DNA of 64,000 nt from Algorimicrobium sp002414705 (GCA_963972425.1 CAXAUF010000008.1:9882-73881), one strand, 5' to 3'; shown: positions 17,523-26,514, numbered from the stretch's first letter. A program made the numbers and translations. Notes: generated from the sequence alone by a model not told the origin.

Positions 17523-17796
17523 ATGGGAAAGGTTGATTATTTCTTGTTTTTTTAATGATAGTTTGGTGTTTTATTTAGGAGCATTTAATCATATAGAAGA
17601 TAATGTTAAAAAAACGTTAAGTATTATGAAAGAGTTTGTTGTTGGTAATACTTTTGAACCACTTTCAATGTATTATCTTGCTGTAATTTACAAAGCAAAT
17701 GGTTTGTATGAAGAAGCAAATAAACTTAAACCAGAATTGGAATCTAGTTCTTATGAATTAGGACCTATAGTAACCCAAAAAATTTTAAAGATATAA
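17523..17796 (+). pseudogene. Small TPR-like gene, probably frameshifted near its start
   Basis: An open frame of 87 codons (17533-17796) begins only with TTG. It encodes a short helical protein, including EFVVGNTFEPLSMYYLAVIYKANGLYEEANKLKPEL, which looks like the last repeat of a TPR protein. An ATG at 17523 opens MGKVDYFLFF and stops after a run of seven T. Removing one T joins it in frame to NDSLVFYLGAFNHIEDN. So either this is a remnant of a larger TPR gene, a small gene broken in the homopolymer, or a sequencing error. It lies 18 bases before a TonB receptor and probably shares its transcript. The 230 bases upstream hold no recognised feature. Confidence 0.45.
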
Positions 17797-17814
17797 CTAA
17801 AAAGTACTAAAACG

Positions 17815-20055
17815 ATGCCAACCCAAAACATACTTATATTCTTATTTTCTTTTTTTGTCATGTCACAAATTGGGTATGCACAATCCATAAAGGGAGTTGT
17901 TAATAATGAAGAAGGTCAACCGCTTGAAAATGTCTATATCTACAATGTAAACACGTTAAGTCATGCACATACCTTATCCAACGGGTTTTTCACCATTGAA
18001 AACACTAGTAATGGTGATTCCTTAACAATCGGTTTATTAGGTTACCAGAAGAAAACTGTAATTGTGAATCAAGATCATTTTAATACGGGATTAGATGTTA
18101 TGTTACAAAGCAAAACTATTCTATTAAATGAATTGGTTATTACAGAACAAGTAAATGCCATGAATAGTATTTCTAAAGTAGATTTGGAAACTAGTCCAGT
18201 AAACTCATCTCAAGAAATATTACGAAAAGTACCTGGACTAATTATTGGCCAACATGCTGGAGGTGGAAAAGCAGAACAAATATTTTTGCGTGGTTTTGAT
18301 ATAGATCATGGTACAGATATTAGTCTTTCTGTAGATGGTATGCCAGTAAATATGGTTTCTCATGCGCATGGTCAAGGCTATAGCGATTTGCATTTTGTTA
18401 TTCCAGAAACCATTAATAATATCAACTTTGGAAAAGGGCCATATTATGCTAATAAAGGTGATTTTGCTACTGCAGGTTATGTGGATTTCCAAACGACTGA
18501 TAAAATTAACTCCAGTGAAATTAGTTTAAGTGTTGGACAGTTTAACTCCTTGAGAACTCTAGGAATGTTTGATTTGTTAAGAAATAATAAACGTTCAAAT
18601 GCATATGTGGCTTTAGAGTATATTGAATTTGATGGTCCTTTTAAATCGCCTCAAAATTTTAATAGAATTAATCTATTTGGAAAATTTAGTACCTATCTAA
18701 AAGGCAATGATAAATTATCTCTTACCGTTTCCCACTTTACAAGTCGTTGGGATGCCTCTGGGCAAATTCCTCAACGCGCAGTAGATAGTGGTTTAATTTC
18801 GCGTTTTGGATCTATAGATGATACCGAAGGTGGGAATACCTCAAGAAGTAATGTAAACGTGGCTTACGAAGCTATTTTAAAAGGTGATTTGCAGTTTAAA
18901 GCCAATGTGTTTTATACTAAATATGGTTTTGAATTATATTCTAATTTCACCTTCTTTTTAGACGACCCTATTAATGGTGACCAAATTAGGCAGTTTGAAA
19001 GTCGGGATATTTTTGGATTTAATACAGCCTTTATTAAAGACACAAAACTAGGTAACATAGACACAAAAATCACTTCAGGTTTAGGTTTTCGTAATGATAT
19101 AGTTAATGATGTAGAATTATCTCATACATTAAACAGAAATGAAATTCTAAACTATTTAGCATTAGGTGATGTAAATGAAACCAATATGTTTGGTTATGTT
19201 AATGCGGAATTTAAGCTAAATAAATTTATTATTGCTCCAGCTTTACGTTTGGATTACTTCAAGTTTATGTACAATGATGCTTTGGTAACAGAATATGAAA
19301 CACTATCTGAAACGAAAACAACATTTAGTCCGAAATTAAATTTCTTCTATAATCAGAATAAAAATTTACAATTCTTTTTAAAATCCGGTATAGGTTTTCA
19401 CTCCAATGACACACGTGTAGTTGTAGCACAAAGTGGTGAAGATATTCTTCCAAAAGCCTATGGGACCGATTTAGGAGCTATTTGGAAACCATTTCCAAAA
19501 ATGGTAGTTAACACGGCTTTATGGTATTTATTTTTAGAACAAGAATTTGTGTATGTTGGCGATGCTGGTATAGTAGAACCAAGTGGTCAATCTGAACGTT
19601 ACGGACTAGATTTAGGTTTCAGATACCAATTTACTGATTGGTTGTATTTTGATACAGATGCTACATTTACGCATGCCAGAAGTGTAGAAGAACCAAAAGG
19701 TTCCGATTATATTCCATTAGCGCCAGATTTTACATTAACAGGCGGATTAGCTATAAATGATTTGAATGGTTTTTCGGCAGGAATTCGCTACCGTTATATT
19801 GATGACAGACCGGCAAATGAGGATAACTCTATTGTTGCTGAAGGGTATTTTGTTACCGATTTAAATATGAATTATGCGTTAAATGATAATATTAGCTTTG
19901 GTGTAGCTATTGAAAATTTATTTGATACCGAATGGAATGAAACACAATTTGCAACTGAATCTAGATTGCAAAATGAAATTAATCCGGTTGAAGAAATTCA
20001 CTTTACTCCAGGCACACCATTTTTTATTAAAGGGATTGTAAGTTATAAGTTTTAA
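17815..20055 (+). CDS. TonB-dependent outer-membrane receptor (CirA-like) with carboxypeptidase-regulatory domain
   Basis: 746 residues. A signal peptide ends at QIGYAQ; the CarboxypepD_reg-like domain covers about 24-105 (IKGVVNNEEGQPLENVYIYN). The TonB-interaction segment and plug contain SSQEILRKVPGLIIGQHAGGGKAEQIFLRGFDIDHGTDISLSVDGMPVNM (about 125-175). The plug is unusually rich in His (VSHAHGQGYSDLHF), which could bind a metal or a metal complex; this is inference. The beta-barrel ends FTPGTPFFIKGIVSYKF with the terminal aromatic residue used for barrel assembly. The substrate is unknown. It follows the broken TPR-like gene by 18 bases and is closed by a terminator. Confidence 0.85.
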   Translation: MPTQNILIFLFSFFVMSQIGYAQSIKGVVNNEEGQPLENVYIYNVNTLSHAHTLSNGFFTIENTSNGDSLTIGLLGYQKKTVIVNQDHFNTGLDVMLQSKTILLNELVITEQVNAMNSISKVDLETSPVNSSQEILRKVPGLIIGQHAGGGKAEQIFLRGFDIDHGTDISLSVDGMPVNMVSHAHGQGYSDLHFVIPETINNINFGKGPYYANKGDFATAGYVDFQTTDKINSSEISLSVGQFNSLRTLGMFDLLRNNKRSNAYVALEYIEFDGPFKSPQNFNRINLFGKFSTYLKGNDKLSLTVSHFTSRWDASGQIPQRAVDSGLISRFGSIDDTEGGNTSRSNVNVAYEAILKGDLQFKANVFYTKYGFELYSNFTFFLDDPINGDQIRQFESRDIFGFNTAFIKDTKLGNIDTKITSGLGFRNDIVNDVELSHTLNRNEILNYLALGDVNETNMFGYVNAEFKLNKFIIAPALRLDYFKFMYNDALVTEYETLSETKTTFSPKLNFFYNQNKNLQFFLKSGIGFHSNDTRVVVAQSGEDILPKAYGTDLGAIWKPFPKMVVNTALWYLFLEQEFVYVGDAGIVEPSGQSERYGLDLGFRYQFTDWLYFDTDATFTHARSVEEPKGSDYIPLAPDFTLTGGLAINDLNGFSAGIRYRYIDDRPANEDNSIVAEGYFVTDLNMNYALNDNISFGVAIENLFDTEWNETQFATESRLQNEINPVEEIHFTPGTPFFIKGIVSYKF

Positions 20056-20126
20056 GCTGTTTTTGAAGGTGATTATATTATACTCATAAATTAGCGTATA
20101 TTAATAAACCTTCTTACTAGTACACT

Positions 20127-20156
20127 AGCGTTTGTTTTTTACAAACGCTTTTTTTG
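20127..20156 (+). terminator. Rho-independent terminator after the TonB receptor
   Basis: A perfect 9-bp stem AGCGTTTGT / ACAAACGCT (20127-20135 and 20141-20149) has a T5 loop and is followed by a T-run. Confidence 0.85.
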
Positions 20157-20185
20157 TATTTATATAAGCTTATAAATAAACCCGC

Positions 20186-21262
20186 TCAATCCAAATTAAA
20201 CTCCTGTAAAACAGGTAATGCTTCATTATTGAAATTAAATAATGCTTGATTTTCCCATGGCGATCCTTCTGTAGATTCTGTCCCGTTCCAAGCCACGAGT
20301 TCTGCTCCCCAATAACAGAACCCAATTCCTTTATTTACATTTAAAGATAGGTTTTTAATTTGTCTGATAAATTGTTTCTGTCCGTCTGGTGTTGCAGTAA
20401 ACTGTGGTAGAATGAGTTGATTTTCCAGTCCAACTATATTGTTAGTGAAATCATTATAACCCAATGTAAACGGATAAGCTGTTTCCGCTATTACAATGTG
20501 TTTATTATAAGTTGTGCTTAAAGTGTTCATGGTGTTACTTAAATTAGATAAAGATTTCCCATGCCAAATAGGGTAGTAGGATAGTCCAATAATATCATAA
20601 TCTAAATTAGAAACTTGATTAAAAAACCAATCGGAATTTTCAATACCAGCAAAATGAAGCATAATTTGCGTTCTGCTTGAATGTGTTCTAACAGCATTAA
20701 TAGCTGAAGTCATTAGCGTTTTAAACTGATTTATGTTAGTTGATATATTGCCATTAGGATGGAGTATTCCCGAATTAATTTCATTGCCAATCTGGATATA
20801 ATCAGGATTTAATTCGGTAACAACGAGTTCTGTATAATTATAAACAGTTGTATTTAATTCTGCAAACGTTAAACTTTGCCAAGCAGTTGGTGTGGTTTGA
20901 TTTCCGGGATCTGCCCAAGTATCAGAATAATGAACGGTTATCCATGTCTTAAAGCCTTTTGTTTTTAGCGTTTCTGAAAATAGTTTGACTTCACCTAATG
21001 TTGAATGGCTAGTAGCTGGATTTACCCAAAGACGCAAACGAATAGTATTTACTCCGTTTTCTTTAAGAATATCTAGAAAATTGGTAACATTTCCATCAAA
21101 ATCATAAAAAACAGGATTGGTTTCAGCTATTTCAGGAAAACTAGAAATATCAACTGCTGAAATAAAATTAGATTCTAAAGGTTCAATATTACTAATGGTT
21201 TCATCATCCTTACCACAGGAAAAAAGTAAGATTATTATAACTAATGAGAAAAATTTATACAT
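20186..21262 (-). CDS. Glycoside hydrolase family 53 lipoprotein (endo-beta-1,4-galactanase)
   Basis: 358 residues. The signal peptide with lipobox LLFSCGKDD predicts a lipoprotein. The GH53 (beta/alpha)8 domain fills the rest: FISAVDISSFPEI, NTIRLRLWVNP, WITVHYSDTWADPGNQTTPTAW, YIQIGNEINSGILHPNG with the acid/base Glu in IGNEIN, and HIVIAETAYPFTL with the nucleophile Glu. Family members cleave beta-1,4-galactan side chains of pectin (arabinogalactan I). There is no SusCD pair or other glycosidase beside it, so it is not a full polysaccharide locus. It starts 2 bases after the upstream DJ-1-like gene, its operon partner. Confidence 0.92.
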   Translation of the reverse strand: MYKFFSLVIIILLFSCGKDDETISNIEPLESNFISAVDISSFPEIAETNPVFYDFDGNVTNFLDILKENGVNTIRLRLWVNPATSHSTLGEVKLFSETLKTKGFKTWITVHYSDTWADPGNQTTPTAWQSLTFAELNTTVYNYTELVVTELNPDYIQIGNEINSGILHPNGNISTNINQFKTLMTSAINAVRTHSSRTQIMLHFAGIENSDWFFNQVSNLDYDIIGLSYYPIWHGKSLSNLSNTMNTLSTTYNKHIVIAETAYPFTLGYNDFTNNIVGLENQLILPQFTATPDGQKQFIRQIKNLSLNVNKGIGFCYWGAELVAWNGTESTEGSPWENQALFNFNNEALPVLQEFNLD

Positions 21263-21264
21263 AC

Positions 21265-22026
21265 TTAATTACTGGGTTTCCAATTCTGTAAACGCTCCAA
21301 ATATAAATAGGATTCTACAAATTTCCGATGTTCAGGATTTGTCATTTTTTCTAATAAATTTAATGCCGAAATGTAGCTTGCTAAATTTCCGTTAGACGAA
21401 CTAAATTTGCCATCTTCAACAAAGGTAACAGTTGCATCATCTTGAACTAATAAATTTGGAAAGTCTTTTTGTAATTGTTCTCCACCACCAATCCAAGTCA
21501 CAATTTTGTGACCATCAGCAATACCAGATTTACCAATTAATTGTGCTCCGGCACAATTACTAACAGTATAAGTGGTTTCTTGGTTTTTAGCTTTTATAAA
21601 GTCAATTATTTTTTCATTGTTTACTTGCGCATACATATTATAAGCGCTCGGAACGAAAAGGGCGTCTAATTTTGGGCAGTTTTCAAAATTGTAATCTGGT
21701 ACAAAATGCATACCTTCTTCCGTTGAAATGGCTTGACTGGTTTCAGCAATAGTAATAACATTAAATAGTTGTTCTCCAGATTCACTGGCTTTAGCAAAAA
21801 CATCCGATGTAGCAATAACTTCACTTTGCAAAACGCCAGAATACATAAGTAAACCAATAGTCGGTAAATTTTTTTTAAATGGCTTTAAGTGTTTGGTTAA
21901 TGTATCTGAAGCTGTTCCAGTGATTTCTGTAGTATCAGGTTTCTCAATATTTTCTTTAGTTGTGTTATTACAATTACATGCAATTAGTGCTATTAGAGAG
22001 CTAGTTAAAATGTTTTTTAGTGTCAT
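21265..22026 (-). CDS. DJ-1/PfpI family lipoprotein
   Basis: 253 residues. The signal peptide SSLIALIACNCNN has a lipobox-like IAC, so an envelope lipoprotein is likely. The DJ-1/PfpI fold covers about residues 55-235: LPTIGLLMYSGVLQSEVIATSDVF, LFVPSAYNMYAQ, then TVSNCAGAQLIGKSGIADGHKIVTW with the nucleophile-elbow Cys in SNCAGAQ. This variant resembles the DJ-1-like domains found in AraC-type regulators, but no helix-turn-helix is present. The enzymatic activity of such exported members is unknown. It is the first gene of a two-gene operon with the GH53 enzyme. Confidence 0.8.
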   Translation of the reverse strand: MTLKNILTSSLIALIACNCNNTTKENIEKPDTTEITGTASDTLTKHLKPFKKNLPTIGLLMYSGVLQSEVIATSDVFAKASESGEQLFNVITIAETSQAISTEEGMHFVPDYNFENCPKLDALFVPSAYNMYAQVNNEKIIDFIKAKNQETTYTVSNCAGAQLIGKSGIADGHKIVTWIGGGEQLQKDFPNLLVQDDATVTFVEDGKFSSSNGNLASYISALNLLEKMTNPEHRKFVESYLYLERLQNWKPSN

Positions 22027-22132
22027 AACGTATCGTGTTTTATGATTTGTTTTTTTATTATACTAAACCAAATAAATTATAGATAATAAGTATTGAGTTT
22101 TTATAAAAAAAATAAGAAGGTATCTAAATAGT

Positions 22133-22157
22133 ATAAAAAAAGCTGCACAAGGCAGCC
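22133..22157 (-). terminator. Terminator after the superoxide dismutase gene
   Basis: On the minus strand GCTGC-CTTGT-GCAGC forms a short GC stem followed by TTTTTTTAT, between the sodC stop (22181) and the divergent DJ-1-like gene. Confidence 0.6.
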
Positions 22158-22180
22158 TTTTAATAGTTTTTTAGGATTAC

Positions 22181-22780
22181 TTACTCAATGACACCAGCAC
22201 AACTAACACGTGCTCCAGCATCTCCAGTTGGTTGCGTTATAAAATCGTCCTGACCTTTATGTACAATTACGGCTTTTCCAATAATATCTTTAATTGGATC
22301 ATTACAGCCAATGCACCATTGGTCTGTACTGAATGTAATAGTGGCATTTCCTTTTTCGTCGGCTTCTAGATTGCCAATATCTCCTTTATGATATCCTGCT
22401 TCATCACCCCATTTTCCGTGTGGTTCAGCTGTTGGATTCCAATGTCCACCTGAAGATTTTCCGTCATCTGATGAGCAATCGGCTGTTTCGTGTAAATGAA
22501 TAGCGTGCATGCCTGGTTCGAATCCGCTAATTATTGCAGTCATACTAACAATTCCGTTTTCTTCAGTAAAAACAACATTTCCAGTAACATTACTGCCGCT
22601 TTTTGAGTTTAATTCAGTTGTTATTTTTTTTATGCTAATAACTTCGTCTTCCATAGGAGTTTCTTCAGTAACCATTTCGGTTTCTGTTGTTTCCATTTCA
22701 GTGTTTTCTTTTTTATCATTTTTACAACTTGTAGCAAAAGCTAAAGTGGCTACAAGCACTAAAAGGCTTAATTTTTTCAT
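22181..22780 (-). CDS. Superoxide dismutase [Cu-Zn] family lipoprotein
   Basis: 199 residues. The lipoprotein signal is LVATLAFATSCKND; an acidic Glu/Thr linker covers residues about 22-48. The SodC domain has the copper ligands in GMHAIHLHE, zinc ligands in GGHWNPTAEPHGKW and DEAGYHKGDIGN, a further copper-site His in AVIVHKGQDDF, and the disulfide cysteines in TADCS and RVSCAG. It converts superoxide to peroxide in the cell envelope. The copper requirement connects it to the copper-dependent genes nearby, though no FNR-like site lies at its promoter. It is divergent from hemN, with 137 bases between. Confidence 0.92.
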   Translation of the reverse strand: MKKLSLLVLVATLAFATSCKNDKKENTEMETTETEMVTEETPMEDEVISIKKITTELNSKSGSNVTGNVVFTEENGIVSMTAIISGFEPGMHAIHLHETADCSSDDGKSSGGHWNPTAEPHGKWGDEAGYHKGDIGNLEADEKGNATITFSTDQWCIGCNDPIKDIIGKAVIVHKGQDDFITQPTGDAGARVSCAGVIE

Positions 22781-22855
22781 CTGATTTGTTTATTTTTTGT
22801 TTATCCGAAAGTTACATATTATTTCACATTAAATGAAATATACAGACTTTATTGT

Positions 22856-22899
22856 ATGACAATTATCATATTTTGTTTTCTGAAAAGATTTTAGTTTTG
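22856..22899 (+). promoter_or_regulatory. FNR-like site and -7 element controlling hemN
   Basis: The palindrome ATGACAATTATCAT (22856-22869) is followed by the full -7 match TAGTTTTG (22892-22899). The dyad centre is 36.5 bases from the last base of the -7 element, as at four other promoters in the window. This puts the site near -41, where Crp/Fnr proteins activate as class II regulators. The start codon is at 22918. Confidence 0.75.
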
Positions 22900-22917
22900 C
22901 CTAATAATTAGTTAGGT

Positions 22918-24282
22918 ATGACAAAATTATTAGTAAATAAATATAATGTAGCTGGTCCTAGGTACACCAGCTATCCAACTGTTCCGTATTGGGATGAATC
23001 TTCATTTTCTATTAAAAAATGGGAATCAAGCTTGCAACAATCTTTTAAGGAAAGCAACGATAGTGAAGGTATTAGCTTGTACATTCATTTACCGTTTTGC
23101 GAGAGTTTATGCACTTTTTGTGGTTGTAATAAACGCATTACAACGCGTCATGAAGTTGAGTCGCCTTACATTAACTACGTATTGAAAGAATGGCAATTAT
23201 ATGTGGAATTATTGGGACGTATACCTCAAATTAAGGAATTACATTTGGGTGGTGGAACACCTACATTTTTTTCGCCTAAAAATTTAGAACACTTAATAAA
23301 TGGTATTTTTTCTATAGCAGAAAAAGCCGATGATTATGAGTTTAGCTTTGAAGGTCATCCAAATAATACTACTAAAGCGCATTTACAAACATTATATAAT
23401 TTAGGATTTCGTAGAGTTAGTTTTGGCGTACAAGATTATAATGAAACCGTACAAAAAGCTATTCATAGAATTCAACCATTTGAAAACGTAAAACGGGTAA
23501 CTGAAGAAGCTCGTGAAATTGGTTATACATCAATTGGTCATGATATTATTTTTGGATTACCATTTCAAACAGAAGAACACGTCGCTGAAACCATTAGCAA
23601 AACCAAAGCCTTAATGCCAGACCGAATAGCCTTTTATAGTTATGCGCATGTGCCATGGATTAAAGGCAATGGTCAGCGTGGTTTTAAGGACAGCGATTTA
23701 CCTTCAGCAGAAAGTAAGCGCAGACAATATGAATTAGGTAAGGAGCAACTAGATGCATGTGGTTTTGTAGAAATTGGCATGGATCATTTCGCCTTAAAAT
23801 CTGATAGTTTATATCAGGCTACTGAAACTAAAAACCTACATAGAAATTTTATGGGTTATACAGCTAGTAAAACCCAAATAATGATTGGTTTAGGCGTTTC
23901 GGCAATTAGCGATAGCTGGTATGGCTTTGCCCAAAACGAAAAGAAAATTGAAGATTATTATAAGCGTTTAGATGCAGATACGATTCCTGTTTTTAGAGGT
24001 CACATACTTAATACGGAAGATTTAATTATACGTCGTCATATTTTAAACCTCATGTGTCATTTTGAAACTAGTTGGACATTAGAATCTAACTATTTTATTG
24101 AGTTGCCTGATGTTTTAATTCAACTTAAAGAGTTAGAAAAAGATGGCTTAATATCTATAAATACAAATTCAATTACTGTTACAGAAAACGGGAAGCCTTA
24201 TGTTAGGAATGTTTGCATGGCTTTCGATTTGTTGCTACAGCGAAAAAAGCCAGAGGCACAGCTGTTTTCTATGACCATTTAA
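22918..24282 (+). CDS. hemN: Oxygen-independent coproporphyrinogen III oxidase (HemN)
   Basis: 454 residues, the full length for the enzyme. The radical-SAM motif is YIHLPFCESLCTFCGC with C61, C65, C68 and the additional C70. SAM-binding and core motifs follow: LHLGGGTPTFF, SFEGHPNN, FRRVSFGVQDYN, TSIGHDIIFGLPFQT, and EIGMDHFA. It converts coproporphyrinogen III to protoporphyrinogen IX without oxygen, supplying heme under low oxygen, for example to the cbb3 oxidase and cytochromes c encoded downstream. Its promoter has the FNR-like site with the standard spacing. The stress-protein gene follows 91 bases later. Confidence 0.95.
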   Translation: MTKLLVNKYNVAGPRYTSYPTVPYWDESSFSIKKWESSLQQSFKESNDSEGISLYIHLPFCESLCTFCGCNKRITTRHEVESPYINYVLKEWQLYVELLGRIPQIKELHLGGGTPTFFSPKNLEHLINGIFSIAEKADDYEFSFEGHPNNTTKAHLQTLYNLGFRRVSFGVQDYNETVQKAIHRIQPFENVKRVTEEAREIGYTSIGHDIIFGLPFQTEEHVAETISKTKALMPDRIAFYSYAHVPWIKGNGQRGFKDSDLPSAESKRRQYELGKEQLDACGFVEIGMDHFALKSDSLYQATETKNLHRNFMGYTASKTQIMIGLGVSAISDSWYGFAQNEKKIEDYYKRLDADTIPVFRGHILNTEDLIIRRHILNLMCHFETSWTLESNYFIELPDVLIQLKELEKDGLISINTNSITVTENGKPYVRNVCMAFDLLLQRKKPEAQLFSMTI

Positions 24283-24301
24283 AAAAATAAGAACATAAAC
24301 T

Positions 24302-24321
24302 AATAAATAAATAAATAAATA
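24302..24321. repeat. Short AATA tandem run between hemN and the stress-protein gene
   Basis: Five consecutive AATA units lie within an AT-rich spacer. A possible -7 element, AACGTTTG (24329-24336), follows 38 bases before the next start. The run is probably incidental. Confidence 0.4.
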
Positions 24322-24373
24322 ATCAAGAAACGTTTGCACATCCTGTTTTCGTTTTTATAAAAACTACCACATC

Positions 24374-25204
24374 ATGAAAAAAATAATTGTACCAATAGAT
24401 TTCTCTGAATATTCTGAATATGCATTGGAAACGGCTGCTATTTTAGCCAAAAAAAATAATTCTGAAATTTTAGCTTTACATATGCTTGAATTGTCTGAAG
24501 CTATTTTAACAAAGGATTCAAGCGATCAAATGGAATCATTGTTTTTTATGAAGTTAGCCGAAAAACGCTTTACTGAATTTTTAGACAAGCCGTATTTAGA
24601 AGGTATTCAGGTAACACCTATTGTTAAACATTTTAAAGTTTTTACAGAGGTTAATGAGGTAGCTAAAGAAAACCAAGCGGATTTAGTTATTATGGGATCT
24701 CAAGGTAGTAGCGGAATTAAAGAGTTTTTTGTGGGCTCTAATACAGAAAAGGTGGTGCGGTATTCTGAAATCCCAGTTTTAGTTATAAAACATAATCCTA
24801 TTTTAACGGAATTTGATACGGTTGTGTTTGCATCCGATTTTTCTGATGATGCAGTTTCAGCTTATCTAAAAGCAAAAACTATGTGTGATACCTTAAAAGC
24901 CAACATGCATTTAGTATATGTTAATCTACCAGGCGAAAACTTTAAAAGTACCGCGGAAATGGAAGGGAAGATTGTTACTTTCCTTAAAAAAGCAGAAGGT
25001 GATTTAGACAGTCTTTCTAAAGTAACCTATGTAAGTGATTATACTGTAGAACAAGGTATTTCAAACTTTGCTAATTTAATAGGAGCAGATTTGGTTGCTA
25101 TAGCTACCCATGGAAGAAAAGGTATTGCTCATTTCTTTGAAGGAAGTATTTCTGAAGACGTTGCAAACCATTCAACATTACCAGTTATGACATTTAAAAT
25201 TTAA
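24374..25204 (+). CDS. Universal stress protein with two UspA domains
   Basis: 276 residues, two tandem Usp domains. The first (1-140) starts KKIIVPIDFSEYSEYALETA and ends VIMGSQGSSGIKEFFVGSNTEKVVRYSEIPVLVIK, with the ATP-binding GX2GX9GS pattern. The second (about 145-276) starts FDTVVFASDFSDDAVSAYLKAK and ends VAIATHGRKGIAHFFEGSISEDVANHSTLPVMTFK, also with GX2GX9(S/T). Tandem Usp proteins bind ATP and assist survival in stress or oxygen limitation. Position directly after hemN suggests co-expression at low oxygen. A terminator follows. Confidence 0.9.
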   Translation: MKKIIVPIDFSEYSEYALETAAILAKKNNSEILALHMLELSEAILTKDSSDQMESLFFMKLAEKRFTEFLDKPYLEGIQVTPIVKHFKVFTEVNEVAKENQADLVIMGSQGSSGIKEFFVGSNTEKVVRYSEIPVLVIKHNPILTEFDTVVFASDFSDDAVSAYLKAKTMCDTLKANMHLVYVNLPGENFKSTAEMEGKIVTFLKKAEGDLDSLSKVTYVSDYTVEQGISNFANLIGADLVAIATHGRKGIAHFFEGSISEDVANHSTLPVMTFKI

Positions 25205-25245
25205 ATTTTTCATTAGAGTTTTTCATAGTAATTTTTGTTAGTAGT

Positions 25246-25281
25246 AAAAGAGTCAAGCTTTGTGTTTGGCTCTTTTTTTTT
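25246..25281 (+). terminator. Terminator after the stress-protein gene
   Basis: The stem GAGTCAA / TTGGCTC (25250-25256, 25266-25272), with one G-T pair and flanking A/T pairing, is followed by a long T-run. Confidence 0.7.
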
Positions 25282-25338
25282 GTATTTTATATGTATAACA
25301 AGTAAATAAAAATTAAATAAGATAAAAATATACGAAAT

Positions 25339-25382
25339 ATGATTTTTGTCATATTTTAAAAGTCATGTTATAATTATTTTTG
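25339..25382 (+). promoter_or_regulatory. FNR-like site and -7 element controlling the cytochrome c/nosZ operon
   Basis: ATGATTTTTGTCAT (25339-25352) is followed by the full -7 match TATTTTTG (25375-25382). The dyad centre to the end of the -7 element is 36.5 bases, identical to hemN. The first gene starts at 25403. Confidence 0.75.
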
Positions 25383-25402
25383 ACCCATAAATTAAATACA
25401 CT

Positions 25403-25906
25403 ATGAGAACATCACTAAAACTAATGACATTATTATTCGCTATTGCACTAATAAGCTGTGGCGGAAAAGAAGAGAAAAAAAAGGAATCTTTCTCTTATGA
25501 AAAGAAAACACCAAAAACAGAAACATCAACAAAAAAAGAAGAAGTAGTAACAGCCTCTAAAAGAGTGGATATGTCCACTAAAGGTGTTGGGCCAATTACG
25601 TCTATTACACTAGACGCTGCAATAGATCAAGGTATGGCAGATCATGGAGCAGAAGTTTATAAGAAAATGTGTACTGCTTGCCATAGAGCCGATAAAAAAT
25701 TTATTGGACCAGCGCCAACAGGTATTTTGGAGCGTAGAACACCAGAATGGATTATGAATATGATTTTAAATCCAGAGCAAATGGTAAAAGAAGATGCCTT
25801 AGCAAAAGAATTGTTAATCGAGTTTAACGGATCTCCAATGGCTAATCAAAACCTTACTGAAGAAGAAGCTAGAGCTGTTTTAGAATATTTCAGAACCTTA
25901 AAATAA
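25403..25906 (+). CDS. Mono-heme cytochrome c lipoprotein heading the nos operon
   Basis: 167 residues. The lipoprotein signal is LLFAIALISCGGKEE; a Lys/Glu/Thr-rich linker covers about 20-65. The class I cytochrome c domain has the heme motif CTACH (in MCTACHRADKKFIGP) and a probable axial Met in NGSPMANQNLTEEEA, ending in a helix VLEYFRTLK. It is first in the operon before nosZ and there is no NosR/NosX gene. So it is a good candidate for the direct electron donor to nitrous oxide reductase, receiving electrons from the quinol/cytochrome chain. That role is inference from position. The gene ends 7 bases before the fasciclin gene. Confidence 0.88.
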   Translation: MRTSLKLMTLLFAIALISCGGKEEKKKESFSYEKKTPKTETSTKKEEVVTASKRVDMSTKGVGPITSITLDAAIDQGMADHGAEVYKKMCTACHRADKKFIGPAPTGILERRTPEWIMNMILNPEQMVKEDALAKELLIEFNGSPMANQNLTEEEARAVLEYFRTLK

Positions 25907-25913
25907 ACCCATT

Positions 25914-26486
25914 ATGAAACTAATTAAAAAACTAGTATTTGCCGTATTATGCTTATCTCTTTTTATAGGCTGCAAGAACGAAAATTCAGAACCATCACAA
26001 TCAGCGGCTGAAAGTCAAAATACAGAATCCACTGAAAGAACGGGTCAAGCCTTTATTGCAGATGATGGTAGTAAACCAACTGTATTGAGTATTGCCATTG
26101 GATCACCAGATCATACAACTTTAGTAGCGGCAGTTCAAGCAGCTCAATTAGAAAATGCACTTGTAAACGCAGGGCCTTTAATGGTTTTTGCACCAACAAA
26201 CGACGCATTTGCTGCTTTGCCAGCGGGAACAGTAGAGGATTTATTGAAACCAGAAAACAAAGATGCATTAGCAAATATTTTAAAGTATCACGTAACACCT
26301 GGTAATTATTCTAAAGAATTTTTAACCAAGTTTAAAAAACTAGGACAAGCAAACAATCAGTATGTAACTGTTGAGGTTATAGATGGCGAACCTATGATTG
26401 GTGGTGCTAAAATATTAGCAAGTATTCCAGCAGGTAACGGTATTGTTCATGTTATTGACAAAGTATTATTACCACCAACTGAATAA
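25914..26486 (+). CDS. Fasciclin (FAS1) domain lipoprotein in the nos operon
   Basis: 190 residues. The signal peptide and lipobox are VLCLSLFIGCKNE; a Ser/Glu/Gln linker runs to about residue 42. One FAS1 domain (about 50-190) has the H1 motif GPLMVFAPTNDAFAALPAG, the YH motif LKYHVTPG and the closing GNGIVHVIDKVLLPP. FAS1 domains mediate adhesion or protein-protein contact; some bacterial ones sit beside periplasmic redox enzymes. Here it lies between the cytochrome c and nosZ in one operon with short gaps (7 and 28 bases). A structural or chaperone role for the NosZ complex is inference. Confidence 0.88.
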   Translation: MKLIKKLVFAVLCLSLFIGCKNENSEPSQSAAESQNTESTERTGQAFIADDGSKPTVLSIAIGSPDHTTLVAAVQAAQLENALVNAGPLMVFAPTNDAFAALPAGTVEDLLKPENKDALANILKYHVTPGNYSKEFLTKFKKLGQANNQYVTVEVIDGEPMIGGAKILASIPAGNGIVHVIDKVLLPPTE

Positions 26487-26514
26487 TTTGAAAACACTTA
26501 AAACTAAATAAATA

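Noticed and set aside
22509..22784. Plus-strand open frame opposite sodC
   Set aside because: It is antisense to a clear Cu/Zn superoxide dismutase and shows no protein-like features beyond a shadow frame.
24300..24322. AATA tandem run as a phase-variation tract
   Set aside because: It lies between genes in an AT-rich spacer, with only five units and no clear promoter spacing effect.
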